The notes under the pieces were generated by a model. The model saw only the letters and a program-made list of their open reading frames with translations. It made no database searches and was not told the origin of the DNA. This document shows, in pieces, positions 36,375 through 46,487 of a stretch of DNA of 64,000 nt (its first letter is position 1; the number at the start of each line of letters is the position of its first letter). Position numbers and translations under genes: made by a program. Origin of the DNA: Candidatus Thiothrix putei (GTDB lineage Bacteria > Pseudomonadota > Gammaproteobacteria > Thiotrichales > Thiotrichaceae); the NCBI GenBank assembly GCA_029972225.1, contig CP124756.1, positions 4,213,059-4,277,058 of the forward strand, read 5' to 3'.

Positions 36375-36482
36375 TAGTCGGTAGTTTTTTGGCGACTGTT
36401 AGTTATTGACTACAAAAAAACTAATTACGAAATCTTTTTTATATATTTTTATAAATAAAAACATGCTGCTAACATCATTAGC

Positions 36483-37412
36483 ATGAAAGATCACGATTAC
36501 CTTGCCTTAGATGGTCACTCGATGCATGTTTTCCTGACCGTACTGGAACAGGGTTCGATTGCGAGTGCCGCCAATAAATTGGGAATTACGAAAACCGTCA
36601 TTGGTCAGTGCCTTACCAAGTTGCGGTCAGTATTTCAAGATCCGTTATTCGTGCGTACCGGTGGGCAAGAAATTGTTGCCACGGCACGCGCCGAAAACTT
36701 GGGAGAACGAATGCGGGTGGTGCTGTCAGAAATGCAGCAGTTGACCGCTACGCCCGTTTTCAAACCTCAGCAGGCAGTGCTGCATTTCACGGTGGGAACC
36801 AACCATTTTCTGCGTGACATCGTGTTACCCGACTTGTATCGGCAAGTGGCAACAGAGGTTAGCGAGTTTTCCTTGCAGACCATCACCGCCGAAGCCCCGT
36901 CGCTGGCGTTATTACGCACGGGCAAAGCGGATGTGTTGTTGTCCCCCGTCGCACCAGAGGGGGTTGATATTCTCTACAAACGTTTATTCATCGACCAATC
37001 CCGCTGTTTTTTTGATAGCAATGCACGCGAAGCGCCACGCACCTTAGCCGACTTTCGTCAAGCCCGCTACATCGGCTTGCATCTGCCGGAAGGACAACAA
37101 CGTAACGGGTCAATCGCAGCACCCATCTTGCGGGAATTGGAACAACAAGTTGCCGTGCGTGTTCCCAATGTGTGGGATATGGCGAGTTTTATGCGGGGCA
37201 GTGATTTACTGGCTATCGCGCCGAGCATGTTGCGTATCGAGGCATTAGCAGAATTTTCGGTCATAATACCGCCTTTCAATCTCCCTCCCGTGCCGCTTTT
37301 CATGTTATGGCACACACGCCATCAAAGCGACTCCGCGCAACAATGGCTACGCACCCAATTAGAAACAGCCGTCACCCATATCATGCAACGTGCCAAAGGT
37401 TTTAAAACCTAG
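36483..37412 (+). CDS. LysR-family transcriptional regulator
   Basis: The 309-residue protein has the N-terminal winged helix-turn-helix (FLTVLEQGSIASAANKLGITKTVIGQCL) followed by a periplasmic-binding-like effector domain with two lobes. The ligand and targets are unknown. The Mog-type gene follows on the same strand after 73 bp. Confidence 0.85.
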   Translation: MKDHDYLALDGHSMHVFLTVLEQGSIASAANKLGITKTVIGQCLTKLRSVFQDPLFVRTGGQEIVATARAENLGERMRVVLSEMQQLTATPVFKPQQAVLHFTVGTNHFLRDIVLPDLYRQVATEVSEFSLQTITAEAPSLALLRTGKADVLLSPVAPEGVDILYKRLFIDQSRCFFDSNAREAPRTLADFRQARYIGLHLPEGQQRNGSIAAPILRELEQQVAVRVPNVWDMASFMRGSDLLAIAPSMLRIEALAEFSVIIPPFNLPPVPLFMLWHTRHQSDSAQQWLRTQLETAVTHIMQRAKGFKT

Positions 37413-37485
37413 TCGTCTTAAAGGCGGTGTTACCGTTACAATACGAGCCGTTAAGCATGACTCCCACAGTAAACAGGATCCCCCG

Positions 37486-38034
37486 ATGACCACCAGCATT
37501 GCACGCATTGGCATTTTGACCATTTCTGATCGCGCCAGCCGTGGTGAATACGAAGATAAAGGTGGCCCTGCTATCCAAGCATGGTTTAGCCGGGTACTCA
37601 CCAGCCCTTGGGAGGCCGTTGCACGGGTGATCCCCGATGAACAACCCGACATTGAAGCCGCCTTATGTGAACTCAGTGACCAAGAAGGTTGCAGCCTCAT
37701 CGTGACCACCGGCGGCACAGGGCCTGCCTTACGTGATGTAACTCCGGAAGCCACTGAAGCCGTGTGTAGCAAAATGATGCCCGGTTTTGGTGAGCTGATG
37801 CGTTCTGCCTCCTTGCAGTTTGTACCGACCGCCATTCTATCGCGTCAAACAGCCGGTATTCGCGGGCGTAGCCTGATCGTCAACCTACCGGGCAAACCCT
37901 CTGCGATTGATGATTGCCTGCAAGCCGTGTTTCCTGCCATCCCGTACTGCTTAGATTTGATCGAAGCAGCCTACCTGACATCCGCCCCTGAACACTGCAA
38001 AGCCTTTCGCCCGGCGCACGCTAAGCCACGGTAA
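37486..38034 (+). CDS. mog: Molybdopterin adenylyltransferase (Mog-type)
   Basis: ATG 37486 was chosen (MTTSIARIGILTISDRASRG); the longer reading lacks homology. The 182-residue protein has the MoCF fold with IVTTGGTGPALRDVTPEA and NLPGKPSAIDDCL. It would activate molybdopterin by adenylation before metal insertion, in the cytoplasm. Confidence 0.87.
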   Translation: MTTSIARIGILTISDRASRGEYEDKGGPAIQAWFSRVLTSPWEAVARVIPDEQPDIEAALCELSDQEGCSLIVTTGGTGPALRDVTPEATEAVCSKMMPGFGELMRSASLQFVPTAILSRQTAGIRGRSLIVNLPGKPSAIDDCLQAVFPAIPYCLDLIEAAYLTSAPEHCKAFRPAHAKPR

Positions 38035-38148
38035 AACTCAAAGGGGTGGGGCAATCCACGCATTTCCACCGTTTATCCCACCACTTACCAATCCACGCAG
38101 TATTTTCAGTAGAATCAGACAAGTCTTCACCCAAAACCGTGGAATTGT

Positions 38149-38676
38149 ATGCGCGTAGGTTTGCTTGCTCTGCTTTTAGCACTGGGTTTATCCGTCATTT
38201 CAGCTCAAGCTGACATTTACCGCTGGGTGGATGCTGCCGGTAATACGGTGTATGGCGATACCCCACCGAAACAAAGTGCCGCTAAACCGGTGGATTTGCC
38301 CTTGCTAACCATAGCCGATAGCCCAACGCCCGCACCAACCGCCAAGCCTGAAACCCCCGTTGAAGAAACAGAGGAAGCCTATTCTGACTTCAAGATCACC
38401 TCTCCCGGCGCTGATGAAGCCATTCGTGCCAATGAAGGCAATATCAACGTGACGGTCTCACTGAAACCACAGTTAAAACCTGGTGATGGCGTGTCACTCT
38501 ACCTGGACTCCAAGCAAGTAGCTTCCGGCGCAACACTTTCCTTTGCACTGACCGAAGTGGATCGCGGTGAACACAGTGTGTTTGCAGTCTTAAATGATGC
38601 CGAAGGTAATATTATCCAAAACACTGAGCCAGTTAAATTCAGCCTACTGCGGCATTCAGCGTTACTGCCCCTGTAA
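38149..38676 (+). CDS. DUF4124 periplasmic protein
   Basis: This 175-residue protein has a signal peptide ending SAQA and then the DUF4124 motif DIYRWVDAAGNTVYGDTPP. A Pro/Thr-rich linker leads to an Ig-like beta domain (residues about 85-170). The role is unknown; relatives are common in gammaproteobacterial envelopes. Confidence 0.75.
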   Translation: MRVGLLALLLALGLSVISAQADIYRWVDAAGNTVYGDTPPKQSAAKPVDLPLLTIADSPTPAPTAKPETPVEETEEAYSDFKITSPGADEAIRANEGNINVTVSLKPQLKPGDGVSLYLDSKQVASGATLSFALTEVDRGEHSVFAVLNDAEGNIIQNTEPVKFSLLRHSALLPL

Positions 38677-38771
38677 CGCTTTATTGCAACGCTGGTTGCA
38701 TTGATGCGTCGTAACGCATTTTGCTGTATTCTTCGCGCTTGTTTTACCCTACTGACAGACCCTGAAGCTTC

Positions 38772-39899
38772 ATGACACTACTCCCCGGATCAACCATCGG
38801 AATGCTCGGTGGCGGGCAACTCGGACGCATGTTCACCGTCGCCGCTCGTACTCTCGGCTACCGCGTGATTATCCTCGAACCGGATTTTCACAGCCCCGCT
38901 GCGCAATTGTCGGACGATCACATTATTGCCGCTTACGATGATGAAGCCGCATTGGCAGCATTTGGTAAACGCAGCGATGTGATCACCACTGAATTTGAGA
39001 ATATTCCCGCACAAACACTGGAATTCCTCGCGCACTATGCACCAGTACGCCCCTCCGCCCATGCTGTGAAAATGGCGCAGGATCGGATCGTGGAAAAAGA
39101 ATTTGTGCAGGCGTGTGGCTTGCAGCCTGTGCCATTTGTGGCGATTCGCACCGCAGCGGATATTGCCGCCGCAACCGACAGCATCCAATTCCCCGCTATT
39201 CTCAAAACCGCCCGCATGGGTTACGACGGCAAGGGTCAAGTAACTGTGCATTCGGTTGCCGAAGCGCAAGCCGCGTTTGCCCAATTGCAGCGTGTGGCAT
39301 GTGTGCTGGAACAGCGGGTGGAATTGGAACGCGAAATTTCGGTCATTCTCGCCCGCAGTGTTGACGGCGATGTGCGTTGTTTCCCCGTTGCCGAGAACGA
39401 ACACCGCAATGGTATTTTGCACCAAAGCATTGTACCAGCGCGGATTGATGTAGCAGTCGCCGACGATGCTCAAGCCGCCGCCACACGCATGGCGGACAAG
39501 CTGGATTTCGTTGGCGTGATGGCGGTGGAATTCTTCGTCACCCGCCAAGGCGAGTTGCTGATTAATGAAATGGCACCACGCACGCACAACAGCGGGCATT
39601 ACACACTGGATGCTTGCATCACATCACAGTTTGAACAGCAAGTACGCATGGTCTGCGAATTGCCATTCGGCGCAACCGACCTGCTGTCACCCGTGGTAAT
39701 GGTCAATATGCTCGGCGATTTGTGGCACGGTACTCAGCCTAATTGGTTGGCATTGCTGCAAAGTGCGAATACCAAGCTACACTTGTACGGCAAACACGAA
39801 GCCCGCCCTGCTCGCAAAATGGGGCATTACTGCACACTTGCTAAGCAATTGGATGATGCATTAATAGAAGCAGGCCATATTTTTCAACAATTGCAATAA
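38772..39899 (+). CDS. purK: 5-(carboxyamino)imidazole ribonucleotide synthase PurK
   Basis: This 375-residue ATP-grasp enzyme converts AIR, ATP and bicarbonate to N5-CAIR in purine synthesis. It shows IGMLGGGQLGRMFTVAARTLGY at the start, the ATP-grasp lobe LKTARMGYDGKGQ and the metal site EMAPRTHNSGHYT. No purE is next to it. SirB2 follows after 12 bp. Confidence 0.93.
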   Translation: MTLLPGSTIGMLGGGQLGRMFTVAARTLGYRVIILEPDFHSPAAQLSDDHIIAAYDDEAALAAFGKRSDVITTEFENIPAQTLEFLAHYAPVRPSAHAVKMAQDRIVEKEFVQACGLQPVPFVAIRTAADIAAATDSIQFPAILKTARMGYDGKGQVTVHSVAEAQAAFAQLQRVACVLEQRVELEREISVILARSVDGDVRCFPVAENEHRNGILHQSIVPARIDVAVADDAQAAATRMADKLDFVGVMAVEFFVTRQGELLINEMAPRTHNSGHYTLDACITSQFEQQVRMVCELPFGATDLLSPVVMVNMLGDLWHGTQPNWLALLQSANTKLHLYGKHEARPARKMGHYCTLAKQLDDALIEAGHIFQQLQ

Positions 39900-39911
39900 G
39901 GAACGCACCAC

Positions 39912-40289
39912 ATGGACATTAATACTCTGGTACTTAAGGTACACGCAATTATCGCACTGTTGTCAGTTGTGATTTATTTGATTCGGGGCGTATGGATGCT
40001 CACCAATAACCCAGCAGTGACAAGCAAAGCGGCATTGGCGAGTGCCTCACTGTCGATGTTAATTTTATTGGGCACAGGTTTGTGGCTGGCATTTGTCAGC
40101 ACTACACATGGCGTGGATAATTTTGTCATTATCAAAGCGGTGGGCTTGATTGCTTACGTTGTGCTGGGTGTGATTGCGTTGAAACCCGGTTTGAGTAAAG
40201 TGGCCGCTATTGTGTTGTGGTTAGCAGGTCTGGCGGCCTTTGCTTATACCTTCCTGTATGCGAAAAACCTTGCACCGGCTATCCTCTAA
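39912..40289 (+). CDS. SirB2-family membrane protein
   Basis: The 125-residue protein has four transmembrane helices and the SirB2 features VLKVHAIIALLSVVIYLIRG and IIKAVGLIAYVVLG. The family was named from a Salmonella locus, but the molecular function is unknown. Its stop overlaps the next start (TAATG). Confidence 0.8.
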   Translation: MDINTLVLKVHAIIALLSVVIYLIRGVWMLTNNPAVTSKAALASASLSMLILLGTGLWLAFVSTTHGVDNFVIIKAVGLIAYVVLGVIALKPGLSKVAAIVLWLAGLAAFAYTFLYAKNLAPAIL

Positions 40290-40882
40290 TGGCAGATATT
40301 CCTTACACCAAAAGCTTGCGTGACGATATTCGTTTTGACGCTGAGTTATGCGGGCAGCCGTTCACGTTTCTGTCGACCTGGGGGATTTTTTCCCCGCGTG
40401 AAATTGATGACGGCACGGATTTGCTGCTGAAATACCTGAAAATCAACCCGACCGATGATTGTTTCGATCTTGGTTGCGGTTACGGCCCAGTCGGTTTGGT
40501 GATGGCGAAACTCGCTCCCCAAGGTCAAACCCTGATGGTCGATAAAGATTTCATGGCAGTGGAGTACGCCAATCGCAATGCGGGTGTGAATAAGCTCGCC
40601 AATGCGCGGGCTATGTTGAGTAACGGTTTCCAGCACATCGACAAAGATGCCCGCTTTGATGTGATTGCTTCCAATATTCCTGCCAAAGTCGGCAAAGAAA
40701 TGATGAGCATTTTGCTGCATGATATGAAACATCACCTAAAACCGGGCGGAAGGGTGTATTTGGTCACGATCAACGGCTTGCGTGAATACATGAAACGTAA
40801 TTTGAAAGAAGTCTTCGGGAATTTCGATAAGCTCAAGCAAGGGCAGGCGTATACGGTGTCGTATGCGGAGAAGCACAAATAG
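40289..40882 (+). CDS. SAM-dependent methyltransferase (RsmC-like)
   Basis: Start ATG 40289 overlaps the SirB2 stop by one base. The 197-residue protein has motif I DLGCGYGPVGLVMAK and the catalytic-type motif SNIPAK in place of the NPPF of RsmC/RlmG enzymes. RNA guanine N2 methylation is the likely activity, but the altered motif makes that uncertain. Confidence 0.75.
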   Translation: MADIPYTKSLRDDIRFDAELCGQPFTFLSTWGIFSPREIDDGTDLLLKYLKINPTDDCFDLGCGYGPVGLVMAKLAPQGQTLMVDKDFMAVEYANRNAGVNKLANARAMLSNGFQHIDKDARFDVIASNIPAKVGKEMMSILLHDMKHHLKPGGRVYLVTINGLREYMKRNLKEVFGNFDKLKQGQAYTVSYAEKHK

Positions 40883-40900
40883 CGTAGAGGATACCAGCGC

Positions 40901-40935
40901 AAAAAAACGCCCGCCGATAATGAAACCGGCAGGCG
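40901..40935 (-). terminator. Rho-independent terminator for minus-strand transcription
   Basis: CGCCCGCCG (40908-40916) pairs with CGGCAGGCG (40927-40935), with one wobble. On the minus strand the stem is followed by seven T. It would end transcripts coming from the right, now separated from their gene by the IS630 copy. Confidence 0.6.
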
Positions 40936-40971
40936 CGACCACTGCCGTAGAGACGCAAAATCTTGCGTTTC

Positions 40972-42103
40972 TATACTTTGCCCGTGAATAGCTGTTGAAT
41001 AATGAGAAGCCCTCAAGCAAAGTACGGCTGTTATTGGCAACCGGTCGTCCTTTCCATGATCCAGATAGACTTCAGCGAATCCGATCAAACCGCCTTGAAT
41101 GAGGGGCGTTACCGCCATGCCCACCCTCGCGTCCGCCAACGGATGGAAGTGTTGTGGCTAAAAAGCCAGGGAATGGCGCATGGGGACATTGAACGGCTGG
41201 CACAGGTGAGTTCAACGACGGTCACCCGTTATTTGAAACGTTACCAACAAGGTGGGATCGCTGCCTTGGAACAACTGGATTTCCGTCGCCCAACCCGCCG
41301 GTTGGAACCTTTCCGTGAGCCCCTGAAGAAACATTTTGAGAAGCATCCACCGACCCGGATCAGTCAGGCGATCGCTGATATACAGCGCTTAACCGGCCTT
41401 GAACTCAAGCGGGAAGCCGTGCGGCTATTCCTGCATGACTTGGGTTTGTCCGTCAGGAAGGTGGGGATGATACCGGCGAAAGCCGACCCTGCTGCCCAGG
41501 AGACTTTTAAAAAAAGAGCTGGAGCCGCGTCTTGAGGAGGCCAAGGCCGGAAAACGCGCCGTTTTCTTTGTCGACGCCGCCCATTTTGTCCTGGCCCCGT
41601 TTCTGGGGTTCCTGTGGTGTTTCACCCGGCTGTTCATCCGCGCCCCTGCCGGACGCCAGCGCTACAATGTCCTCGGTGCGTTGAATGCAGTCACCCATGA
41701 ACTGGTCACCGTGACCAATGACAGTTACATCAACTCCCAAAGTGTTTGTCAGTTGCTTCGGCAAATCAAGGCATTGGCCCTGGATGTCCCGGTGACCTTG
41801 GTGATGGACAATGCCCGTTACCAGCGCTGTAGCCTGGTACAAACATTCGCCCAAACACTCGGGATCGAACTGTTGTTCCTACCCGCTTATTCCCCCAACC
41901 TGAACCTGATTGAGCGCCTCTGGAAGTTTGTGAAGAAGGAATGCCTGTATTCACGTTACCATGAAAACTTTACCGCGTTTGCGCAGGCCATTGATGCCTG
42001 TTTGGCACAAACCCACACTACGCATAAAAAAGCCTTGGACTCCTTGCTGACTCTCAACTTTCAGACCTTTGAGGAATCTGCAATTATGGGCGGTTGAAGT
42101 ATA
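40972..42103 (+). mobile_element. IS630-family element, copy 2
   Basis: It is 1132 bp, with the same ends as copy 1 and TA at both borders. It is inserted between the methyltransferase gene and a C1-peptidase fragment. Confidence 0.88.
41056..42097 (+). CDS. IS630 transposase (copy 2), two frames
   Basis: The sequence is identical to copy 1 in both frames, including the A7 frame break after residue 150 or so (near 41509-41515). The catalytic Asp, Asp and Glu are present in the second frame. Confidence 0.75.
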
Positions 42104-42240
42104 ATTATCCGCAATGGCATACACAAATGCGCTTGGTTCACGGTCAAAACCGTCTGGTTCAGCGCCTTGTTTGTCGGTATAGGGCCAGTATTTTTCATCT
42201 GGCACACCACATAGTACTTTTTTGCAGGTAATCTCATTGA
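42104..42240 (-). pseudogene. C1A (papain-like) peptidase fragment
   Basis: Read on the minus strand, the frame gives CGVPDEKYWPYTDKQGAEPD, then FDREPSAFVYAIADNY, closely resembling the segment of bacterial C1A peptidases that follows the active-site helix (VPxExxWPY...FDxEPxAxxYAxA). The catalytic Cys part is absent upstream and the His/Asn part is cut off by the IS630 copy. It is a remnant of about 45 codons. Confidence 0.5.
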
Positions 42241-42249
42241 TTCATTACC

Positions 42250-43245
42250 TCAGAATACGACCAGCCAACCTTCTTCCCGTGCCTGTATTTTGGTATAGCT
42301 GACACCGTGTACTTTGATACCAGTGTTATCCAACAGGGTAATAAGCCCGCCGGAATTGCCCAGTTTCACCCCTGCCCCCAGTTGCACGCTGATTGTCCCG
42401 TGGGCAGGCAGTCTGCCCGACAATGGGCATTTGCGCTTTTGCTGGTCGGCAATCTGCCAGCCGCTCAGGTCAATGGCTTGCGGTGAGGGGTTGAGCAGCA
42501 ACACGGTTTCCACTTCCGGGTCTGGTCCGGCGGGGTTCACCATCGCTGCAATGATGCGCACCTGCTTGTCTGTGATTTGGTCGTCATCCTCCTCAATCGT
42601 ATGACCGGTTTGGTCATCCGTATGCCAAGACTGTGACTGGAATGCCAGAAAGACGCCCACCCATTGCCGGGTGGAAGGGAAGTGGAACAGCAAGCCGCCG
42701 TCCTGCCACACCCCATCATCCTTGCGGTAAGCGGCGTCGTTGCCTTGGTTCATGTGGATGTCATGGACGCCATTGCCGGGCTTGAAACCGAAAATTTTGT
42801 CCTTCAGATCCTGTTCTGGTCCCCAGCGTTCACCAAAGGCGAACACCTGAGCATCCTGCTCACTGATGGCTCGTGCCACCAAGTGTTCGATCCGGTCGTT
42901 CAGGTCATTGCTGGGGCCTGGCAGGTTGTGGGGCAGCGTGCGCATCCCGTCTTTGTCGAACAGGTTGCCGCGCACAAAATCCAGTGCTACACCGCCTGCT
43001 TGGGAGGGAACCAGAGTGAAGCCTTCTGCCAACCCCGCCAGCCGATTCAGGATCGGGTGTTCAAAGGGGTCAGCAACGAGGTAGAGCAATTCTGGCTTGT
43101 CGCCTTTGGATTTGACGTTGACCGCCAGACGGTAGTCCACGCCTGCGCTGCGCACCTTAACCTGATAGTGGGGAGTGTCCTCACCATCCTCACGTTTTCC
43201 GGCGGTGGCTTTGCCCACCAACACCCCATATTGTTTCAAAGACAT
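42250..43245 (-). CDS. DUF2278 (YukJ-like) protein with lamin-tail domain
   Basis: ATG 43245 gives a protein beginning MSLKQYGVLVGKATAGKRED, the typical start of DUF2278. The middle contains VHDIHMNQGN and FAFGERWGPE, usual for the family. The C-terminal 90 residues (VRIIAAMVNPAGPDPEVETV, LSGWQIADQQK) match the lamin-tail (LTD) beta-sandwich. The frame is open upstream to 43428, and those 61 codons also look protein-like, so a longer N-terminus or a fused remnant is possible. The function is unknown. Confidence 0.7.
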   Translation of the reverse strand: MSLKQYGVLVGKATAGKREDGEDTPHYQVKVRSAGVDYRLAVNVKSKGDKPELLYLVADPFEHPILNRLAGLAEGFTLVPSQAGGVALDFVRGNLFDKDGMRTLPHNLPGPSNDLNDRIEHLVARAISEQDAQVFAFGERWGPEQDLKDKIFGFKPGNGVHDIHMNQGNDAAYRKDDGVWQDGGLLFHFPSTRQWVGVFLAFQSQSWHTDDQTGHTIEEDDDQITDKQVRIIAAMVNPAGPDPEVETVLLLNPSPQAIDLSGWQIADQQKRKCPLSGRLPAHGTISVQLGAGVKLGNSGGLITLLDNTGIKVHGVSYTKIQAREEGWLVVF

Positions 43246-43622
43246 TGTGTTGTACCTCGTCTGGCTCGTTGATATGTCATGCAAACGGATCATGGCTTGC
43301 CATAACCCACTCATCCCGTTGAAGTTCAGGCGCACAGTGGATTCGGGGGCCTGTACCGTACCCACAACCTTGTCTGGATGCAGCCCGTGGGTACGATAAA
43401 ACCCGACGATGAAACTTTGCTCTTCCACTGGGCATTTCCCACCTGCCGGATGAAAACGAATAGGGTTAGACTACAGGAGAGCGGGTGGGGGTATTAGGAG
43501 TTTGTTGCACGGGGTTGGTAGTTTTTTGCAGGTATTTTACGCCCTGCTTCTGTATTTGCATGACGCTGGCGTTTTGCTAGTAGGTAGGTTACAGCGGAAA
43601 ATGGAGCAAGGTGCAAGAGCTT

Positions 43623-44466
43623 CTCAACTGTCGTGACATTCCCCCAAAACCAAGCATGATGTTAGGCAGCAGCCTTACTGAACTGCTGTTTTAACACCTT
43701 GATTATGGGTATTTTCCCGCTGTTAGCGGTTCATGTTTGCCTATCATCGTCCTCATCGCCGTTGACGGCCGCGTTAATTCGCCACCAGAAGGCTTTGGGG
43801 GGAGAGCGCAGTAATTGCCGTGCCAGTAGTGGTGCTAAAATCTGTCGCACGGTGTTCTCGGAAGGCAATTCACGGGAACGGGTGCGCAAATACAAGACCT
43901 GCTGCTTCCAAAGCCCCTCATGGTACTTGAGGGAAAACAGTTGTAGCAAACCGGTGGCGATGCAGGCACACAACACAAAGGTTTCCATTGCCTGCCAGCA
44001 GGCCACCACCGTGGGGAGGTGCTGTGCTTGGGGGGCTTTGAGATGCCGATTGGCGGTAGGTCGCCGGGAATGGCGCGGCAGGTAACGGCTCCAGAAGTGG
44101 AAGCGGAATGCGCCCATGGTATTTTTCAGGGCATCAAACAAGGTTTCAATCCGGGTGCGTCGGCAGTACAGGGTGAGGATGGTTTCCGCGTCCAGCACCA
44201 AATCCGAACACATCAGCAGGATGGGGCCACGGGAAGTGACTGCCCAGACAAATTGCAGCGGCTGCCCTAACGGTTTCCACCACAGGGTATGGGACATCAG
44301 GCGTACCGACTCCTCCTTGCCATAAATGCACAGGGTCACTTCACGGAAAAAATCAGCATGGTCAAAGGCTTCCCACAACACCAGCTTCATCCCGTACTGG
44401 CGTTGCCGCCCACGCCTTCCCGGCGGTTTGGGTGGCGCAGGGAAGTAGGCCACATAGTTCTTTTTA
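43623..44466 (-). mobile_element. IS4-like element, copy 2 (3' half only)
   Basis: It begins CTCAACTGTCGTGACATT and carries the last 245 or so codons of the transposase (43731-44471). It stops in the middle of the gene, where copy 3 starts in the opposite orientation. Its own 5' half is not found anywhere in the window. Confidence 0.82.
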
Positions 44467-46006
44467 CTCAACAGTCATAAGTTCTCCCCATTCCCCCAAG
44501 CAGCACGAAATCCCTTAGAGTAGGCGTTACCAGCGACCTATTATCCAAGGGACATCATGCTAGTTGATCTATACCAGAGCCTTCACCACTTTAAAAGTGA
44601 ATTTTCGCGCCAGCGAGCATGGCTATTGTTTTGCGCCATCATCCTGAGCTTTTTAGCGGCGACCGAGATGAGCGGGGTCACGTCGATGTGCCGTTACTGG
44701 TTATCGGATGAACGGGGCTACCATCGGTTGCTCCATTTTTTTCGTGCCGGGTCTTACCATCCTGAGCGGTTACGGGCGAGCTGGCAGCGGTGGGTGTTGT
44801 CCCATGCGCCGCTGGTTGAGGTGGCGGGGCGTTTGGTGGTGCTGGGCGACCATACCCATGTGGTTAAGGATGGTGGGCGGATGCCGGGGGTCGTTTCCTT
44901 GCGGGAAACCTCGGAAACCCAAAGCAAACCGGACTATTTCCGGGGGCAGTGTTGGGGAGCCGTGGGGTTGTTGGTGGGGAGCCTGTCCGCCTGTTTCTGC
45001 CTGCCGCTGAGTTTGCAAATCCATCAGGGGTTTCGGCATTTGGGGGAAGAGGATGCTAACGACCCGACACTCAAACTGGGGACACGGGTGGTGCAGATGG
45101 CGTTGTCGTTTGCGCAGGTGAATGACCGCCCGGTGTGGCTGGTGCTGGATGCGTTCTTTGCCACGGCTTCGGTGTTCCGGCTGGCACGCTCGGTTTGGTC
45201 GGTGGCGTTACAACAACCACTGGTGCAGGTCATCACCCGCGCTAAAAAGAACTATGTGGCCTACTTCCCTGCGCCACCCAAACCGCCGGGAAGGCGTGGG
45301 CGGCAACGCCAGTACGGGATGAAGCTGGTGTTGTGGGAAGCCTTTGACCATGCTGATTTTTTCCGTGAAGTGACCCTGTGCATTTATGGCAAGGAGGAGT
45401 CGGTACGCCTGATTGATGTGTTCGGATTTGGTGCTGGACGCGGAAACCATCCTCACCCTGTACTGCCGACGCACCCGGATTGAAACCTTGTTTGATGCCC
45501 TGAAAAATACCATGGGCGCATTCCGCTTCCACTTCTGGAGCCGTTACCTGCCGCGCCATTCCCGGCGACCTACCGCCAATCGGCATCTCAAAGCCCCCCA
45601 AGCACAGCACCTCCCCACGGTGGTGGCCTGCTGGCAGGCAATGGAAACCTTTGTGTTGTGTGCCTGCATCGCCACCGGTTTGCTACAACTGTTTTCCCTC
45701 AAGTACCATGAGGGGCTGTGGAAGCAGCAGGTCTTGTATTTGCGCACCCGTTCCCGTGAATTGCCTTCCGAGAACACCGTGCGACAGATTTTAGCACCAC
45801 TACTGGCACGGCAATTACTGCGCTCTCCCCCCAAAGCCTTCTGGTGGCGAATTAACGCGGCCGTCAACGGCGATGAGGACGATGATAGGCAAACATGAAC
45901 CGCTAACAGCGGGAAAATACCCATAATCAAGGTGTTAAAACAGCAGTTCAGTAAGGCTGCTGCCTAACATCATGCTTGGTTTTGGGGGAATGTCACGACT
46001 GTTGAG
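44467..46006 (+). mobile_element. IS4-like element, copy 3 (internal 80-bp deletion)
   Basis: Both ends (CTCAACAGTC and GACTGTTGAG) are present, but the element is 1540 bp instead of 1620. With copy 2 it forms a long inverted repeat whose arms share about 840 bp. Confidence 0.85.
44557..45898 (+). pseudogene. DDE transposase (copy 3), frameshifted by deletion
   Basis: The first frame is normal to GKEESVRL (about residue 287), then 80 bp are missing and the reading shifts and stops at 45483. The remaining C-terminal frame (45413-45898), which carries the catalytic Glu, continues separately. The protein is inactive unless rescued in trans. Confidence 0.85.
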
Positions 46007-46181
46007 ATTTATTAATGGATTGAGTGAAATCTATTGATTTATTAATAAATAGATTTTTTTTATTATTATCGATAAGTAAATTGAGCTTGATTATTTGCTA
46101 AATTGATCTATCATTAATTGTGGTAGTAGATAACTATCTTGTTTTGTTAATTTAATTGATCAAAGCGAAAAGGAGTAATTT
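46007..46181. other. AT-rich leader of the small secreted protein gene
   Basis: The 175 bp after the IS are far more AT-rich than the surroundings, with runs such as TTTTTTTATTATTATCGATA. They presumably hold the promoter of the 46182 gene. The composition suggests different origin. Confidence 0.45.
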
Positions 46182-46487
46182 ATGTTCAAGTCATCTTTAG
46201 TTGCTGTGTTGTTTGTTGTTGCTGCATCACCTGCTTTTGCCTCTGATACTATGCCAGAGATTCTGTCCTCTGTTCCATCTGCTTCAGTAGCAGTGCTTTC
46301 TCAAGCTGAAGCTGCCAATACTCGTGGTGAGTTTTATTGGTATAACTTGGTTAGCGGAGTCTCTACACAGACGCAAACTAATAGTGTGATCCGTCTGCCA
46401 GAACATCTGAATCAAGATGTATGGAAAACTATCGTGGATTCTATGGAGGTCAAGCCATCAGGCAAGATTATCTATAGCGCCTACTAA
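46182..46487 (+). CDS. Small secreted protein, unknown
   Basis: AAAGGAG precedes the ATG at good spacing. The 101-residue precursor has a clear Sec signal peptide (FKSSLVAVLFVVAASPAFAS). The mature part carries LSQAEAANTRGEFYWYN, which recalls the LSxxExxxTxGE motif of some secreted peptide precursors, followed by a Thr/Gln-rich and aromatic region. No Cys pairs and no known domain are seen. It stands alone between IS debris and the T6SS cluster. Confidence 0.6.
   Translation: MFKSSLVAVLFVVAASPAFASDTMPEILSSVPSASVAVLSQAEAANTRGEFYWYNLVSGVSTQTQTNSVIRLPEHLNQDVWKTIVDSMEVKPSGKIIYSAY

Noticed and set aside
38790..39599. 269-residue minus-strand ORF opposite purK
   Set aside because: Shadow of the purK coding sequence; the PurK protein is complete and conserved.
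40736..41020. Continuation of the C1 peptidase frame on the left of IS630 copy 2
   Set aside because: The joined frame (RNARFCVSTAVV and so on) does not resemble the peptidase and runs through a terminator hairpin, so it is taken as chance.
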